Positions 49,715-59,160 of a stretch of DNA of 64,000 nucleotides are shown in pieces. Source of the stretch: Kribbella voronezhensis (GTDB taxonomy: Bacteria; Actinomycetota; Actinomycetes; Propionibacteriales; Kribbellaceae); NCBI RefSeq assembly GCF_004365175.1, contig NZ_SOCE01000001.1, positions 3,231,403 through 3,295,402 of the forward strand, read 5' to 3'. The notes beneath the pieces were generated by a model that was given only the letters and a program-made list of their open reading frames with translations, was not told where the DNA came from and searched no databases. The translations under genes were made by a program, and so were the position numbers. Within the stretch, counting starts at the first letter, position 1; the number at the start of each line of letters is the position of its first letter.

Positions 49715-51211
49715 ATGTACGCGACGACCGAATCCCTGGCGACGACGCCGGCTGCGCAGGGCGGCCGCTCGCGCTGGCTGGCCCTCTACGTACTCTGCGC
49801 CGGCATGCTGATGATCGTTCTCGACGTGACCGTCGTGAACGTGGCGCTGCCGGCGATCCAGGACGACCTCGGCTTCACCAGCTCCAGCCTCGCCTGGGTC
49901 GTGAACGCCTACCTGATCGCCTTCGGCGGGCTGCTCCTGCTGGCCGGCCGGCTCGGCGACCTGCTCGGCCGGCGGAACATCTTCGTCAGCGGGCTGGTCG
50001 TCTTCACCGCCGCCTCCGTGCTCTGCGGTCTGGCCGAGTCGCAGGAGGTGCTGGTCGCGGCCCGCTTCGTCCAGGGCGTCGGCGGCGCGCTGACCTCCGC
50101 GGTCATCCTGGGCATGATCGTCACGCTGTTCCCCGAACCGCGTGAGCAGGCCAAGGCGATCGGTGTCTACGCCTTCGTCGCCTCCGCCGGCGGCTCGATC
50201 GGTCTGCTGGCCGGTGGCGTCCTGACCCAGGCGATCAACTGGCACTGGATCTTCTTCGTGAACCTGCCGATCGGCGTCGTCACCGCCGTGCTGGCCGTCA
50301 AGCTGATCGAGAAGGACAAGGGCCTCGGGATGGGCCGCGGCACCGACGTACCGGGCGCCGTCCTGATCACCGCCGCACTGATGGTCGGCGTCTTCACCAT
50401 CGTCAAGCCGGCCGCCGAGCTGGGCTGGACCGCTCCCCGCACCATCGCGCTCGGCCTGCTGACCCTGACCCTGCTGGCCTGCTTCATCGTCCGTGAGGCG
50501 ACCGCCGCGAACCCGCTGGTCCCGCTGCGGATCTTCAAGTCGCGCAACCTGACCGGCGCCAACCTGATCCAGGCGCTGTCCGCCTCCGGGATGTTCGGCA
50601 TCTTCTTCCTCGGCTCGCTGTACCTGCAGCGGGTGCTCGGCTACAACGCACTGGAGATCGGGCTGGCCTTCCTGCCGACCACCGTCGTGATGGGCCTGCT
50701 GTCGGTCCGCTACTCGGAGAAGCTCGTGATGCGGTTCGGTCCGCGTCGTCCGATGATCGCCGGCCTGGTGCTGATCGTCGTCGGCCTGGCTCTGTTCACC
50801 CAGGCTCCGGTCAACGGCAACTACTTCATCCACGTCCTGCCGGTGCTGGCGCTGCTGGGCCTGGGTGGCGGCATCTGCTTCCCGGCGCTGATGGGGCTGT
50901 CGATGGCGGACGTGAAGCCGGAGGACGCCGGACTGGCCTCTGGGCTGATCGGGACCATGGGTGAGGTCGGCGCCGCGCTCGGGCTGGCCGTGCTGGCGAC
51001 GCTGTCGGCCACTCGTACCGAGAGCCTGGCCGCGGCCGGCAAGCCCGCGCTGGACGCACTGACCAGCGGCTTCCACCTCTCCTTCGCGATCGCCGGAGTC
51101 ATCGTCGCCGCCGCCGTGGTGATCGCCTGCACGCTGATGCGCCCGGCTCGCCCGGCCGCCGACGCCGCCGCCGCTTCGCAGACCGAGGTCGAGGAACTGG
51201 CCGCCGCCTGA
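49715..51211 (+). CDS. MFS drug exporter, DHA2 (14-TM) family (498 aa)
   Basis: A proton-driven multidrug exporter. It has the 14-helix family motifs LDVTVVNVALPAIQDDLG (motif D1), GRLGDLLGRRNIF (motif A) and FVQGVGGALTSAVILGMI (motif B/C region). AAGGAGAACCAAG precedes the ATG. No TetR regulator is adjacent; the gene is monocistronic and followed by a strong terminator. Drug specificity is unknown. Confidence 0.93.
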   Translation: MYATTESLATTPAAQGGRSRWLALYVLCAGMLMIVLDVTVVNVALPAIQDDLGFTSSSLAWVVNAYLIAFGGLLLLAGRLGDLLGRRNIFVSGLVVFTAASVLCGLAESQEVLVAARFVQGVGGALTSAVILGMIVTLFPEPREQAKAIGVYAFVASAGGSIGLLAGGVLTQAINWHWIFFVNLPIGVVTAVLAVKLIEKDKGLGMGRGTDVPGAVLITAALMVGVFTIVKPAAELGWTAPRTIALGLLTLTLLACFIVREATAANPLVPLRIFKSRNLTGANLIQALSASGMFGIFFLGSLYLQRVLGYNALEIGLAFLPTTVVMGLLSVRYSEKLVMRFGPRRPMIAGLVLIVVGLALFTQAPVNGNYFIHVLPVLALLGLGGGICFPALMGLSMADVKPEDAGLASGLIGTMGEVGAALGLAVLATLSATRTESLAAAGKPALDALTSGFHLSFAIAGVIVAAAVVIACTLMRPARPAADAAAASQTEVEELAAA

Positions 51212-51226
51212 CCATCCGTACGACGT

Positions 51227-51262
51227 ACTGCGGGCTCCCTCAGTTCTGAGGGAGCCCGCAGT
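51227..51262 (+). terminator. Rho-independent-type terminator of the MFS exporter gene
   Basis: ACTGCGGGCTCCCTCAG and CTGAGGGAGCCCGCAGT form a 17-bp perfect stem with a two-base loop (TT), followed by CCTGCTTTG. Confidence 0.9.
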
Positions 51263-51431
51263 CCTGCTTTGTCCGGTACTACGGGGAGTCGGCGGGCGTT
51301 CGTCGTACGGGTTTGTCCACAGGGTCGGGGGCGGAGGTCGTGCGCTGTCCCCGCGATAAGGAAGGATGTGGTCTGCGGCGAGCGGGGCAGAATGCTCGTC
51401 TGTCATCTGGACGTAGAGGGGATGCGGCACA

Positions 51432-53912
51432 GTGGTTTTGCAGTCGATCGAGCAGAAGATCGCCGATGAGCTGGCAGTCGGCGCGCACCAGGTCCGGGCG
51501 GCCGTCGGCCTGCTGGACGAGGGCTCGACGGTCCCGTTCATCGCGCGGTACCGCAAGGAGGTCACCGGCGAGCTCGACGACGCGCAACTGCGCACCCTCG
51601 AGGAGCGCCTGCGCTACCTGCGCGAGCTGGAGGAACGCCGGCAGACGGTGCTCGAGTCGATCGAGAGCCAGGGGAAGCTGGACGACGCGCTGAAGGCGTC
51701 GATCCTCGCCGCGGAGACCAAGTCGCGGCTGGAGGACATCTACCTGCCGTTCAAGCCGAAGCGCCGGACCAAGGCGATGATCGCCCGCGAGGCCGGGCTG
51801 GAGCCGCTGGCGGACGGCCTGCTGTCCGACCCGTCGGTGCCGCCGCTGGCCGCCGCGACCGTGTTCGTGAATGACGAGGTGCCCGATCCGCAGGCTGCTC
51901 TGGACGGCGCCCGGGCGATCCTGGTCGAGCGGTTCGGTGAGGACCCGGACCTGATCGGTGAGCTGCGCGAGCGGCTCTGGAGTCGCGGCCGGATCGCCTC
52001 GGCGGTGCGCGAGGGCAAGGAGACCGACGGGGCCAAGTTCTCCGACTACTTCGACTTCGACGAGCCGTTCACCAAGATGCCGTCGCACCGGATCCTGGCG
52101 CTGTTCCGTGGCGAGAAGGAGGACGTGCTCACGCTCACCGTCGAGCCCGAGCCGGCCGGCGTCGAGCCGGCCGAGGGCCCGTCGGAGTACGAGGCGACCA
52201 TCGCGCGCAAGTTCGGCGTGGAGAACAAGGGGCGTCCGGCCGACCAGTGGCTGGTCGAGACGGTTCGCTGGGCCTGGAAGACCAAGATCCTCGTGCATCT
52301 GGGCATCGACTTGCGGATGCGCCTGCGGCAGACCGCCGAGGAGGAAGCGGTCCGCGTCTTCGCGTCGAACCTGCGCGACCTGCTGCTCGCCGCACCGGCC
52401 GGCACCCGCGCGACGATGGGCCTCGACCCGGGCTTCCGGACCGGCGTCAAGGTGGCCGTCGTGGACGCCACCGGCAAGGTCACCGCCACCGGCGTGATCT
52501 ACCCGCACGTCCCGCAGAACCAGTGGGACAAGTCGATCGCCCAGCTGGCCGCACTGGCCGCCGCGCACAAGGTCGACTTGATTGCCATCGGCAACGGTAC
52601 GGCGTCGCGGGAGACCGACAAGCTGGCGGCCGAGCTGATCGCGAAGCACCCGGAGCTCAAGCTGACCAAGGCTGTCGTCTCCGAGGCGGGCGCGTCGGTC
52701 TACTCCGCGTCGGCCTTCGCCTCGCAGGAGTTGCCGGGGATGGACGTGTCGCTGCGCGGCGCGGTGTCGATCGCGCGCCGGCTGCAGGATCCGCTCGCCG
52801 AGCTGGTGAAGATCGATCCGAAGTCGATCGGCGTCGGGCAGTACCAGCACGACCTGCCGGAGAACTCGTTGTCCCGTTCGCTCGACGCGGTGGTCGAGGA
52901 CTGTGTGAACGCGGTCGGCGTCGACCTCAACACGGCGTCCGCTCCGCTGCTCACCCGGGTGTCCGGCATCACCGCCGGACTGGCGGAGAACATCGTCCAG
53001 CACCGCGACCAGAACGGGCCGTTCAAGTCGCGGACCGCGCTGAAGAACGTGCCGCGGCTCGGGCCGAAGGCGTTCGAGCAGGCGGCCGGGTTCCTCCGGA
53101 TCCCCGGAGGCGACGACCCGCTCGACTCCTCCAGCGTGCACCCGGAGGCGTACCCGGTGGTCCGGCGGATCCTCCAGGCGACCGGGCAGGAGCTCAAGTC
53201 GCTGATCGGGTCGCCGGTGCTGAAGACGCTGAAGCCGGCCCAGTTCGTCGACGACACCTTCGGTCTGCCGACGGTGTCGGACATCCTGGCCGAGCTGGAG
53301 AAGCCCGGGCGTGACCCGCGGCCGGCGTTCAAGACCGCCACCTTCGCCGAGGGCGTGGAGAAGATCGCCGATCTGAAGCCGGGGATGCGGCTGGAGGGCC
53401 AGGTCACCAACGTGGCCGCCTTCGGCGCCTTCATCGACATCGGCGTCCACCAGGACGGCCTCGCCCACGTGTCTGCGCTGTCGAAGAACTTCGTCAAGGA
53501 TCCCCGCGAGGTCGTCAAGCCCGGCGACATCGTCAAGGTCAAGGTGCTCGAGGTGGACATCCCCCGCCAGCGCATCTCCCTCACCCTCCGCCTCGACGAC
53601 GAGGTAGGCGCTCCTACCTCCGGCGGGGGCCGCGGCGGCTCCCGAGCAGGCGACAACCGCGACCAGAGCGGCGGCGGTCGCGGTGGTCAGGGCGGGCGCG
53701 GTCCTGGTGGTCAGGGCGGCGGACGCGGTCCTGGTGGTCAAGGCGGACGCGGTCCGGGCGGCTCCGGTGGTCAGGGCCGAGGAGCCGGCGGGCGCGGCGG
53801 TCAGGGCGGCGGCGCGGGTCGCGGCGGTCAAAGCACCCCGCAGACGGAGACCCCGATGGACGAAGGCTCCCTCGCCGACGCCTTCCGCAAAGCAGGCTTC
53901 ACCGTCCGCTAG
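51432..53912 (+). CDS. tex: Tex-family RNA-binding transcription accessory protein with Gly/Arg-rich tail (826 aa)
   Basis: Tex is a conserved S1-domain nucleic-acid-binding protein related to Spt6. The N-terminal Tex domain ([17 protein letters not shown]), the YqgF/RNase H-like region ([17 protein letters not shown]), the helix-hairpin-helix part ([30 protein letters not shown]) and the S1 domain ([20 protein letters not shown]) are in order. Residues 720-800 are an extra disordered segment built of [10 protein letters not shown]-like repeats, and the last residues ([15 protein letters not shown]) are conserved again. It starts with GTG. Confidence 0.94.
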   Translation: MVLQSIEQKIADELAVGAHQVRAAVGLLDEGSTVPFIARYRKEVTGELDDAQLRTLEERLRYLRELEERRQTVLESIESQGKLDDALKASILAAETKSRLEDIYLPFKPKRRTKAMIAREAGLEPLADGLLSDPSVPPLAAATVFVNDEVPDPQAALDGARAILVERFGEDPDLIGELRERLWSRGRIASAVREGKETDGAKFSDYFDFDEPFTKMPSHRILALFRGEKEDVLTLTVEPEPAGVEPAEGPSEYEATIARKFGVENKGRPADQWLVETVRWAWKTKILVHLGIDLRMRLRQTAEEEAVRVFASNLRDLLLAAPAGTRATMGLDPGFRTGVKVAVVDATGKVTATGVIYPHVPQNQWDKSIAQLAALAAAHKVDLIAIGNGTASRETDKLAAELIAKHPELKLTKAVVSEAGASVYSASAFASQELPGMDVSLRGAVSIARRLQDPLAELVKIDPKSIGVGQYQHDLPENSLSRSLDAVVEDCVNAVGVDLNTASAPLLTRVSGITAGLAENIVQHRDQNGPFKSRTALKNVPRLGPKAFEQAAGFLRIPGGDDPLDSSSVHPEAYPVVRRILQATGQELKSLIGSPVLKTLKPAQFVDDTFGLPTVSDILAELEKPGRDPRPAFKTATFAEGVEKIADLKPGMRLEGQVTNVAAFGAFIDIGVHQDGLAHVSALSKNFVKDPREVVKPGDIVKVKVLEVDIPRQRISLTLRLDDEVGAPTSGGGRGGSRAGDNRDQSGGGRGGQGGRGPGGQGGGRGPGGQGGRGPGGSGGQGRGAGGRGGQGGGAGRGGQSTPQTETPMDEGSLADAFRKAGFTVR

Positions 53913-53932
53913 AACCCACTGCACAAGCAGCC

Positions 53933-53956
53933 AGCCGGTCCCTCAGAGGGCCGGCT
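53933..53956 (+). terminator. Terminator of tex
   Basis: AGCCGG-T-CCCTC and GAGGG-CCGGCT with a single-base bulge, 20 bp after the stop codon, followed by GTCTG. Confidence 0.7.
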
Positions 53957-53967
53957 GTCTGCGTTCC

Positions 53968-54236
53968 GGCGCCCGGCCCCTGCCCGGGGCAGGCGTGGAG
54001 TTTCGGTGCCCAGCCACTGCCCGGGGCGGGCGTGGAGTTTCGGTGCCCGGCCACTGCGCGCGCCGGGTGCGGCGTTGCGACGGCGCCCGGCCCCTGCCCC
54101 GGCGGGGGCCGGAGTTTCGGTGCCCGGCCGCTGCGCGCGCCGGGTGCGGCGTTGCGACGGCGGTGCCCGGCCATTGCCCGCGCCGGGTGCGGCGTTGCGA
54201 TGGCGCCCGCTCTCGGGCCGGATGCTGCGTTGCAGC
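53968..54236. repeat. Degenerate tandem repeat of about 38-41 bp, seven copies
   Basis: Units resemble GTGCCCGGCCACTGCCCGGG followed by GCGGGCGTGGAGTTTCG, or by GCGCCGGGTGCGGCGTTGCG in a second variant. Both variants alternate. The array lies between the convergent tex and NCS1 permease genes and has no coding sense on either strand. It is one of three such arrays in the window. Confidence 0.85.
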
Positions 54237-54242
54237 TTGCGG

Positions 54243-55634
54243 TCAGGGGTAGATCATTTGCTCGGGTGGGGTGGTGGTGCGGCGCGCCAGGGGGTAGTAG
54301 ACGGCGGCCGTGAGGGTGAGGCCGACGAGCCAGGAGATGTCGGCGCCGCCGAGCTTGTCGGTGAGGGGGCCGGTGTAGAGCTTCTGGGCCAGGAAAGGGA
54401 TCTGGGCGGCGATGCCCAGGAAATAGGAGCCTAGGGCAACTAGGTTCCAGCCGCCGTAGCGCCCGGCCGGATCGTAGAGGGCCGGTACGTCGACCCGTTC
54501 GCGGGAGATCAGATAGTAGTCGGTCAGGTTGATCGCGCTCCACGGCGTGAACACCATCAGCAGGACCAGGACGAAGTTCTTGAAGTTGTCCAGGAAGTCC
54601 GCCGACGCGAAGATCGCGATCAGCACGGAGACGAGCAGGAAAGCACTCGTGTACGCCGCGCGCACCGCGGGCCGGAAGGCCGCCGTACGGGTGAAGGCCG
54701 AGACGGTCGTCAGGATCGTCATCGAGCCGCCGTACGCGTTGAGGCAGTTGACCGCGAGCTTGCCGATCACGATCACCAGATAGATCAGTACGCCGACCGC
54801 GCTCGGCCCGGCCAGCGAACCGAGGTACCCGACCTGGTTCGCGAGGAACCCGGCGCCACCGGCGGCGACCAGGGCGCCCAGCGTCATCGACCACTGTGAG
54901 CCGATCACACTGCCGAGAAAGGTGGCGAGGAACGTCGTCCGCTCCGGAGTGTCCCGGGGCAGGTAGCGCGAGTAGTCCGCGACGTACGGACCGAAGGTGA
55001 GTTGCCAGCCGGCGCCGAGCGAGATCGCCAGCAGGAATGTCGCCCACGTGAACGGCTTGGCTCCGAAGAGGGCGCCCACATCGACGGTGACGAGGAGGCG
55101 GATGCCGAGATAGGTGAAGCCGATCACGCCGCAGACGGTCGCGATCCGCCCGAGCCGGTGGATCCAGCGGTAGCCGAGGGTCGCGACGACCGCGGTCAGT
55201 ACGCCGAACACGATAATCCCGATCGCGGCGTCGTCCACGTGCAGGATCTTGTTCACCGCCTGGCCCGCGAGGACCGTGCCGGTGGCGGCGAAACCGAGGT
55301 ACATGACGACCACGAGCACGAGCGGCACCACCGCGCCGTACACGCCGAACTGCGCCCGGCTGGAGATCATCTGTGGCAACCCGAGCCGCGGTCCCTGGGC
55401 GGAGTGCAGGGCCATCACGATGCCGCCGAGGACGTTGCCGATCAGCAGCCCGATGATTGCCCAGAGCGCGTCGGCGCCGAACACCACCGCGAGGGCACCG
55501 TCGACGACGGCGGTGACCTGCATGTTCGCGCCGAACCACAAGGTGAACTGGCTGATCGGCGTACCGTGCCGTTCGCTGTCCGGTACGACGTCGATGCTGC
55601 GCCGCTCGATGACTCCGTTGCTCATGCCGAGCAT
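54243..55634 (-). CDS. NCS1-family purine/cytosine/allantoin permease (463 aa)
   Basis: A 12-helix nucleobase:cation symporter. It has the N-terminal ISQFTLWFGANMQVTAVVDG, the LPQMISSRAQFGVYGAVVP signature, WQLTFGPYVADYSRYLP and FTPWSAINLTDYYLI. The annotation as cytosine/purine permease is by family; the substrate is not certain. An in-frame ATG at 55622 (MSNGVIERR) is a possible start. It lies 22 bp after the GNAT gene. Confidence 0.9.
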   Translation of the reverse strand: MLGMSNGVIERRSIDVVPDSERHGTPISQFTLWFGANMQVTAVVDGALAVVFGADALWAIIGLLIGNVLGGIVMALHSAQGPRLGLPQMISSRAQFGVYGAVVPLVLVVVMYLGFAATGTVLAGQAVNKILHVDDAAIGIIVFGVLTAVVATLGYRWIHRLGRIATVCGVIGFTYLGIRLLVTVDVGALFGAKPFTWATFLLAISLGAGWQLTFGPYVADYSRYLPRDTPERTTFLATFLGSVIGSQWSMTLGALVAAGGAGFLANQVGYLGSLAGPSAVGVLIYLVIVIGKLAVNCLNAYGGSMTILTTVSAFTRTAAFRPAVRAAYTSAFLLVSVLIAIFASADFLDNFKNFVLVLLMVFTPWSAINLTDYYLISRERVDVPALYDPAGRYGGWNLVALGSYFLGIAAQIPFLAQKLYTGPLTDKLGGADISWLVGLTLTAAVYYPLARRTTTPPEQMIYP

Positions 55635-55656
55635 GTTGCCACCGACAACGAGTTCT

Positions 55657-56433
55657 CTAACGTAGATCTTCCAGGTGACCGCCGGGATCGCCGAGGTGTA
55701 CCGCGGTCGCCTTCGGCGCGTAGCCGAGTCGCCGGTAGATCCGGTCCGCGCCGTCGTCGCCCGGCGTCAGCCAGGCCAGGGTGGCGCCGGCGTCCTCGAA
55801 GGCGTGCCGGGTCGCGTACGCCGTGGCGATCGCGCCGAGCCCGCGTCGCCGGTGCGAGGGAAGCGTGCCGACTCCGGCCACCTCGGTCACGCCGTCCGCC
55901 ATGGCCGTCCACGCGGCTGTCGCGGCTGGTGCTCCATCCACGTGAACCAGCACGTTCCCGCCGTCGGCAGGATCAGGCTGGAACGACCGCTCGCCGAGCG
56001 CCATCTCGTACGCCGATGCTGCGACCGCATCCGCCTCGGCCAACTCCCCGGCCGAGGACACTACTGAAACAGTCACGCCTTCAGGAAGGTCGGGGAGGAC
56101 GAGATCGGCCGGCTCGAGTACGAGGAGCGGTGGACGCGCGGCGATGGTCATCCCGTTCGCGGCGAGCGCATCGGCGAGGCCAAAACTGGCTTCCTCGATC
56201 AGTTCGACACTGAGCCAGCGCCCCTCGGCGGCGAACGCTTGGCGGATGGTGTCGAGCGCCCAAGGCACCTCTTCGGGGTCGAACGCCGTACCGGGCTCGG
56301 CTGCCACGGCTCCCGACAAGAACCACAGGTCACTGTCGTGCAGCAACCCCACCAACGGCCCCGCCACGATCTGCCGCCGCGACCTGATCCGCCCCTGCAA
56401 CTGAGCGGACGCGATCCGCACACCAATCTCCAC
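55657..56433 (-). CDS. GNAT-family N-acetyltransferase (258 aa)
   Basis: The C-terminal 130 residues are a GNAT domain, with VAGVGTLPSHRRRGLGAIAT as acetyl-CoA-binding motif A and AWLTPGDDGADRIYRRLGY as motif B. The N-terminal half (LHDSDLWFLSGAV, LADALAANGMTI) is a related, degenerate part, common in two-lobe GNATs. Upstream of the NCS1 permease in a probable operon. The substrate is unknown. Confidence 0.88.
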   Translation of the reverse strand: MEIGVRIASAQLQGRIRSRRQIVAGPLVGLLHDSDLWFLSGAVAAEPGTAFDPEEVPWALDTIRQAFAAEGRWLSVELIEEASFGLADALAANGMTIAARPPLLVLEPADLVLPDLPEGVTVSVVSSAGELAEADAVAASAYEMALGERSFQPDPADGGNVLVHVDGAPAATAAWTAMADGVTEVAGVGTLPSHRRRGLGAIATAYATRHAFEDAGATLAWLTPGDDGADRIYRRLGYAPKATAVHLGDPGGHLEDLR

Positions 56434-56475
56434 CCCAAGACCCTAGATCAAGCCCCGGCGAAAGCGACGAGCGGT

Positions 56476-56901
56476 TCAGTTGGCCAGGAGGAGCAGGTCC
56501 AACAGGCGGTGGAGGTCGGGCTCGGTGGGAGTGGTGGGGAGTAGAGGGGTCATGGCCTCGAGGGTGGCGATCAAATGGGCTCGTACTGGGGGGCGGGTGG
56601 TGGCGTGGGTGGCTGCCAGGTGGCGGATCACCTGGGTGGCGCGAGGGGAGGCGTCCAGCAAGGCGGCGATGGCGTCGTTGGAGGTGGCGGGTATGGACGT
56701 GTCGTTCAGGGAGACCGTGAGGGTGGCGCCCAGGGCGGTGGAGAGGCGGTCGAGGGCGGCGAGCGTCGGGTTGCCGCGACCGTTCTCCAGGTTCGCGATG
56801 TAGGGCACCGAGAGGCCGGCGTCGACAGCCACCGAGGCGATCGTCCGGTCGGCTGCCTTGCGGCGTGCCCGGAGCGCGCTGCCCAGTTCGAGTTCATCCA
56901 C
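56476..56901 (-). CDS. XRE-family transcriptional regulator (141 aa)
   Basis: An N-terminal helix-turn-helix (LGSALRARRKAADRTIASVA... LSVPYIANLENGRGNPTLAA) with a short helical C-terminus. The GTG at 56901 lies six bases after a -10-like TAGGAT on the minus strand, so the mRNA is leaderless. It is divergent from an MFS exporter, and the shared 65-bp region has two inverted repeats; the exporter is the likely target. Confidence 0.88.
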   Translation of the reverse strand: MDELELGSALRARRKAADRTIASVAVDAGLSVPYIANLENGRGNPTLAALDRLSTALGATLTVSLNDTSIPATSNDAIAALLDASPRATQVIRHLAATHATTRPPVRAHLIATLEAMTPLLPTTPTEPDLHRLLDLLLLAN

Positions 56902-56903
56902 GC

Positions 56904-56959
56904 GAAGATCCTATCTTCACAGAACACTATTGCCAATAAGTGTCCCCACAAGATACTTT
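56904..56959. promoter_or_regulatory. Divergent promoter region of the XRE and MFS genes
   Basis: The inverted repeat GAAGAT-CCT-ATCTTC at 56904-56918 covers the XRE -10 region. A second, imperfect one, ACACTATTGC/CAATAAGTGT, lies at 56924-56943. For the MFS gene TTGCCA at 56930-56935 and TACTTT at 56954-56959 give an 18-bp spacing, seven bases before its GTG. Both sides would give leaderless transcripts. Confidence 0.6.
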
Positions 56960-56966
56960 CCGTCGA

Positions 56967-58184
56967 GTGACCATCCTCCGGAACCGCGACTTCAGGCTGC
57001 TCTGGACCAGCAACGCGATCTCGGGGATCGGCTCCTGGCTGCTGATCGTGGCGCTTCCGGTCCAGGTGTTCGCCTTGACCGGCTCGGCGGCGGCCACCGG
57101 TCTGACCTTGGCCCTCGAAGCCCTTCCTGCGTTGATGATCGGCCCATGGGCGGGTGCCGTACTGGACCGCTGGAACCTGTCCCGGGCCATGTGGCTGGCC
57201 GATCTCGCCGGCGCGGCCGCGGTGGCGTCGATCCTGCTCGCGGACAGGCCCGAGCGGGTGTGGATCGTCTACGTCGCCGTCCTCGCCGAGAACCTCGCCA
57301 CCACCGTGTTCCGCCCGGCCGCTCGCGCCCTGACGCCGACAGTTGTCGGCACCGGCGAAGAGCTCGCCGCCGCCAATTCCCTCACCGCCTTCTCCGGCAG
57401 CGTCATCCGGCTGGCCGCGCCACCACTGGGCGCGGTACTGCTGGCCGGACCGGGAATTCACTTCGTTCTCGCCGTCGACGTCCTCAGCTATTTGTTGTCA
57501 GCGGCAATCATCGCTGCGGTCAGCCGGCGGCTGCCCCGAAGGCCCGAAACCTCCGACGAAGCACACGGAGCCCTGCACGGCCTTCGCTACCTCCGCGAAA
57601 GCAAGATCCTCCGCGGCATTCTCGCCGGCAACGGCGTCTTTCTCACCGCCAACGCCGGACTCACCGCTTTGCTCGTACCACTCATCGTCCAACGGCTCCA
57701 CGCACCCGGCTACGCGATCGGCTATCTGATCTCCGGCCTCGGCGCGGGATTTCTCCTCGGCGCCGCGATCAGCACGAAAGCCTCGACCTGGTTGAGCGTC
57801 CGTAATCTCCTGATCGTCACCCAGGTCGCCACAGCGGCCGCCTTCTTCGCTCTCGTCAACGCGCGGAACGTCCACCAGGCCGTACTCGCCGCCGGTCTGA
57901 TCGGCGTTCCAGGCAGCATCCTGCTGATCACCGCGGAGACCACCGTCCAACGCGTCACCCCGGCAGGCATGCTGGCCAGGATCGGGGCCCTGTTCTTCGC
58001 GATGGATTCACTCTCCGTCATTGTCGGCGCTCTGATCGCCCCTGCCTTGACCACGCTGATCGGCCTTCCGATGGCTCTCAATCTCCTCGCCGCCTCGGCT
58101 CTGACAGCTGCCCCGATCACCCTTCTCGCGGTACCGGCGCATCCCGCCGCACTCATCCGCCCGAAGGCGCCGGAGCCGCGATAA
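56967..58184 (+). CDS. MFS transporter, 12-TM exporter type (405 aa)
   Basis: A major-facilitator exporter of the MFS_3/enterobactin-exporter type: RNRDFRLLWTSNAISGIGSW at the N-terminus, GPWAGAVLDRWNLSRAMW as motif A, and QRVTPAGMLARIGALFFAMD in the second half. The GTG at 56967 is preferred to that at 56940, because the promoter runs into the longer frame. It is divergent from the XRE gene. Confidence 0.9.
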   Translation: MTILRNRDFRLLWTSNAISGIGSWLLIVALPVQVFALTGSAAATGLTLALEALPALMIGPWAGAVLDRWNLSRAMWLADLAGAAAVASILLADRPERVWIVYVAVLAENLATTVFRPAARALTPTVVGTGEELAAANSLTAFSGSVIRLAAPPLGAVLLAGPGIHFVLAVDVLSYLLSAAIIAAVSRRLPRRPETSDEAHGALHGLRYLRESKILRGILAGNGVFLTANAGLTALLVPLIVQRLHAPGYAIGYLISGLGAGFLLGAAISTKASTWLSVRNLLIVTQVATAAAFFALVNARNVHQAVLAAGLIGVPGSILLITAETTVQRVTPAGMLARIGALFFAMDSLSVIVGALIAPALTTLIGLPMALNLLAASALTAAPITLLAVPAHPAALIRPKAPEPR

Positions 58185-58502
58185 CCGCTCCGTGTCCGGA
58201 CGACTCCCAGCGGTTACCAGGATGTCCGACAATTTGATCTCCATCGAAAGAACGGCAGTGTTCGAATCGTTATTGGTAAATCGGTGCAAACATTCTTGAC
58301 AGAGGAAATCCTTCGTCCGGCCGGAACCGCTCCCATCTGTCCTGACCAGCGGTTTCACCGTTGTAACCGGGCCAGCGGCAGGCGGGCGCCCAGAACCGGC
58401 GTAAGGCCTCTGTTAAGGTCCCTGCCGGTTTATTCCCCGGTCCGGCTTTTTGCGGTGTTCTTCTCTTATCCGCAAACCGCCACTGCAGACGAAGGACCGA
58501 AG
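58185..58502. other. Gene-free upstream region of the small-protein pair
   Basis: A 318-bp gap. It contains an AT-richer part (58228-58310) with TTGACA at 58296-58301 but no matching -10 at normal distance. Further on, GTTAAGGT near 58410 could act as a -10. No hairpin strong enough for a terminator and no supported ORF was seen. Confidence 0.4.
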
Positions 58503-58703
58503 ATGACCGAGTCGTTCGGGACCACCGCACCGCACCGCCGCGTGCGGGTCTGGTTCGGCGCCCACCCGATCGCGGATCACACCGCCGTCGCGGATCAGGC
58601 CGCACAGTACGAAGAAGCCATGCGCCGCCGGTTCGCGTCGCTGCGAGTGACCAGCGAGCCCGTCCTGGTGACCACCGCGACGCCTGCGGAAATGTCGCGA
58701 TGA
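58503..58703 (+). CDS. Small hypothetical protein (66 aa)
   Basis: Starts with ATG after GAAGGACCGAAG and reads MTESFGTTAPHRRVRVWFGA, then AQYEEAMRRRFASLRVTSEP. No family is recognised. It overlaps the next gene by ATGA, so the two are coupled. The basic, single-domain sequence with sensible codon use makes it likely to be real. Confidence 0.65.
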   Translation: MTESFGTTAPHRRVRVWFGAHPIADHTAVADQAAQYEEAMRRRFASLRVTSEPVLVTTATPAEMSR

Positions 58704-59008
58704 CCACCCGCCCGACGTTGCTCGGCTACGTGCGAGCCGACGCGTTGAGCTGCGCGGAGGAGCTGGCCGCGGCCACCGACTCGCTGGCCCTGTTCGCCAG
58801 CACCGAGGGCTACACCCTCGGCACCGTCTACACCGAGCGGGACGCCGCCGAGTCCGCCGCGTTCTACGCGCTGCTGGACGAGGCGAAGCGAACCGAGGTG
58901 CGGGCGGTCGTGGTACCGAGTCTTCAGCACCTCGGTGCGGTCGGAGCGCCCGCCGGGATGCGGCAGCAGCTCGAGTTCCACCAGGCCCGCGCGGTCGAAG
59001 CGAGGTAA
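58700..59008 (+). CDS. Serine-recombinase N-terminal-like protein, catalytically degenerate (102 aa)
   Basis: The pattern LLGYVRADAL, EGYTLGTVYTERDAAESAAF, LLDEAKRTEVRAVVVPSLQHLG follows the resolvase N-terminal fold (YxRVS...D...S...LxRLxR). The catalytic Ser after YVR is replaced by Ala and the RL-R motif is lost. There is no DNA-binding domain. It is presumably not a recombinase; a regulatory or structural role is possible. A strong terminator follows at 59108. Confidence 0.65.
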   Translation: MTTRPTLLGYVRADALSCAEELAAATDSLALFASTEGYTLGTVYTERDAAESAAFYALLDEAKRTEVRAVVVPSLQHLGAVGAPAGMRQQLEFHQARAVEAR

Positions 59009-59107
59009 CCCCCAGACAAGCGGAGCTGACGTCTTGACCCCTGCATCGGCGTCGGTTCCGCTCTCCACCTCCACAGCTGCACCGGAATGCCGGGCGGTAG
59101 TGGATAA

Positions 59108-59139
59108 AAGGCCCCACCGGCTGCTACCGGTGGGGCCTT
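59108..59139 (+). terminator. Bidirectional-type terminator
   Basis: AAGGCCCCACCGG and CCGGTGGGGCCTT, with loop CTGCTA, lie between the convergent small resolvase-like gene and the M15-like gene. Flanking AAA and TTG runs allow use in both directions. Confidence 0.85.
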
Positions 59140-59160
59140 GTCATGTCTCGGGCCGGCAGC

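Noticed and set aside
51279-53924. An 881-codon minus-strand open frame opposite tex
   Set aside because: Mirror of tex codons with Arg/Leu/Val repeats; no family motif. The plus-strand Tex domains are unambiguous.
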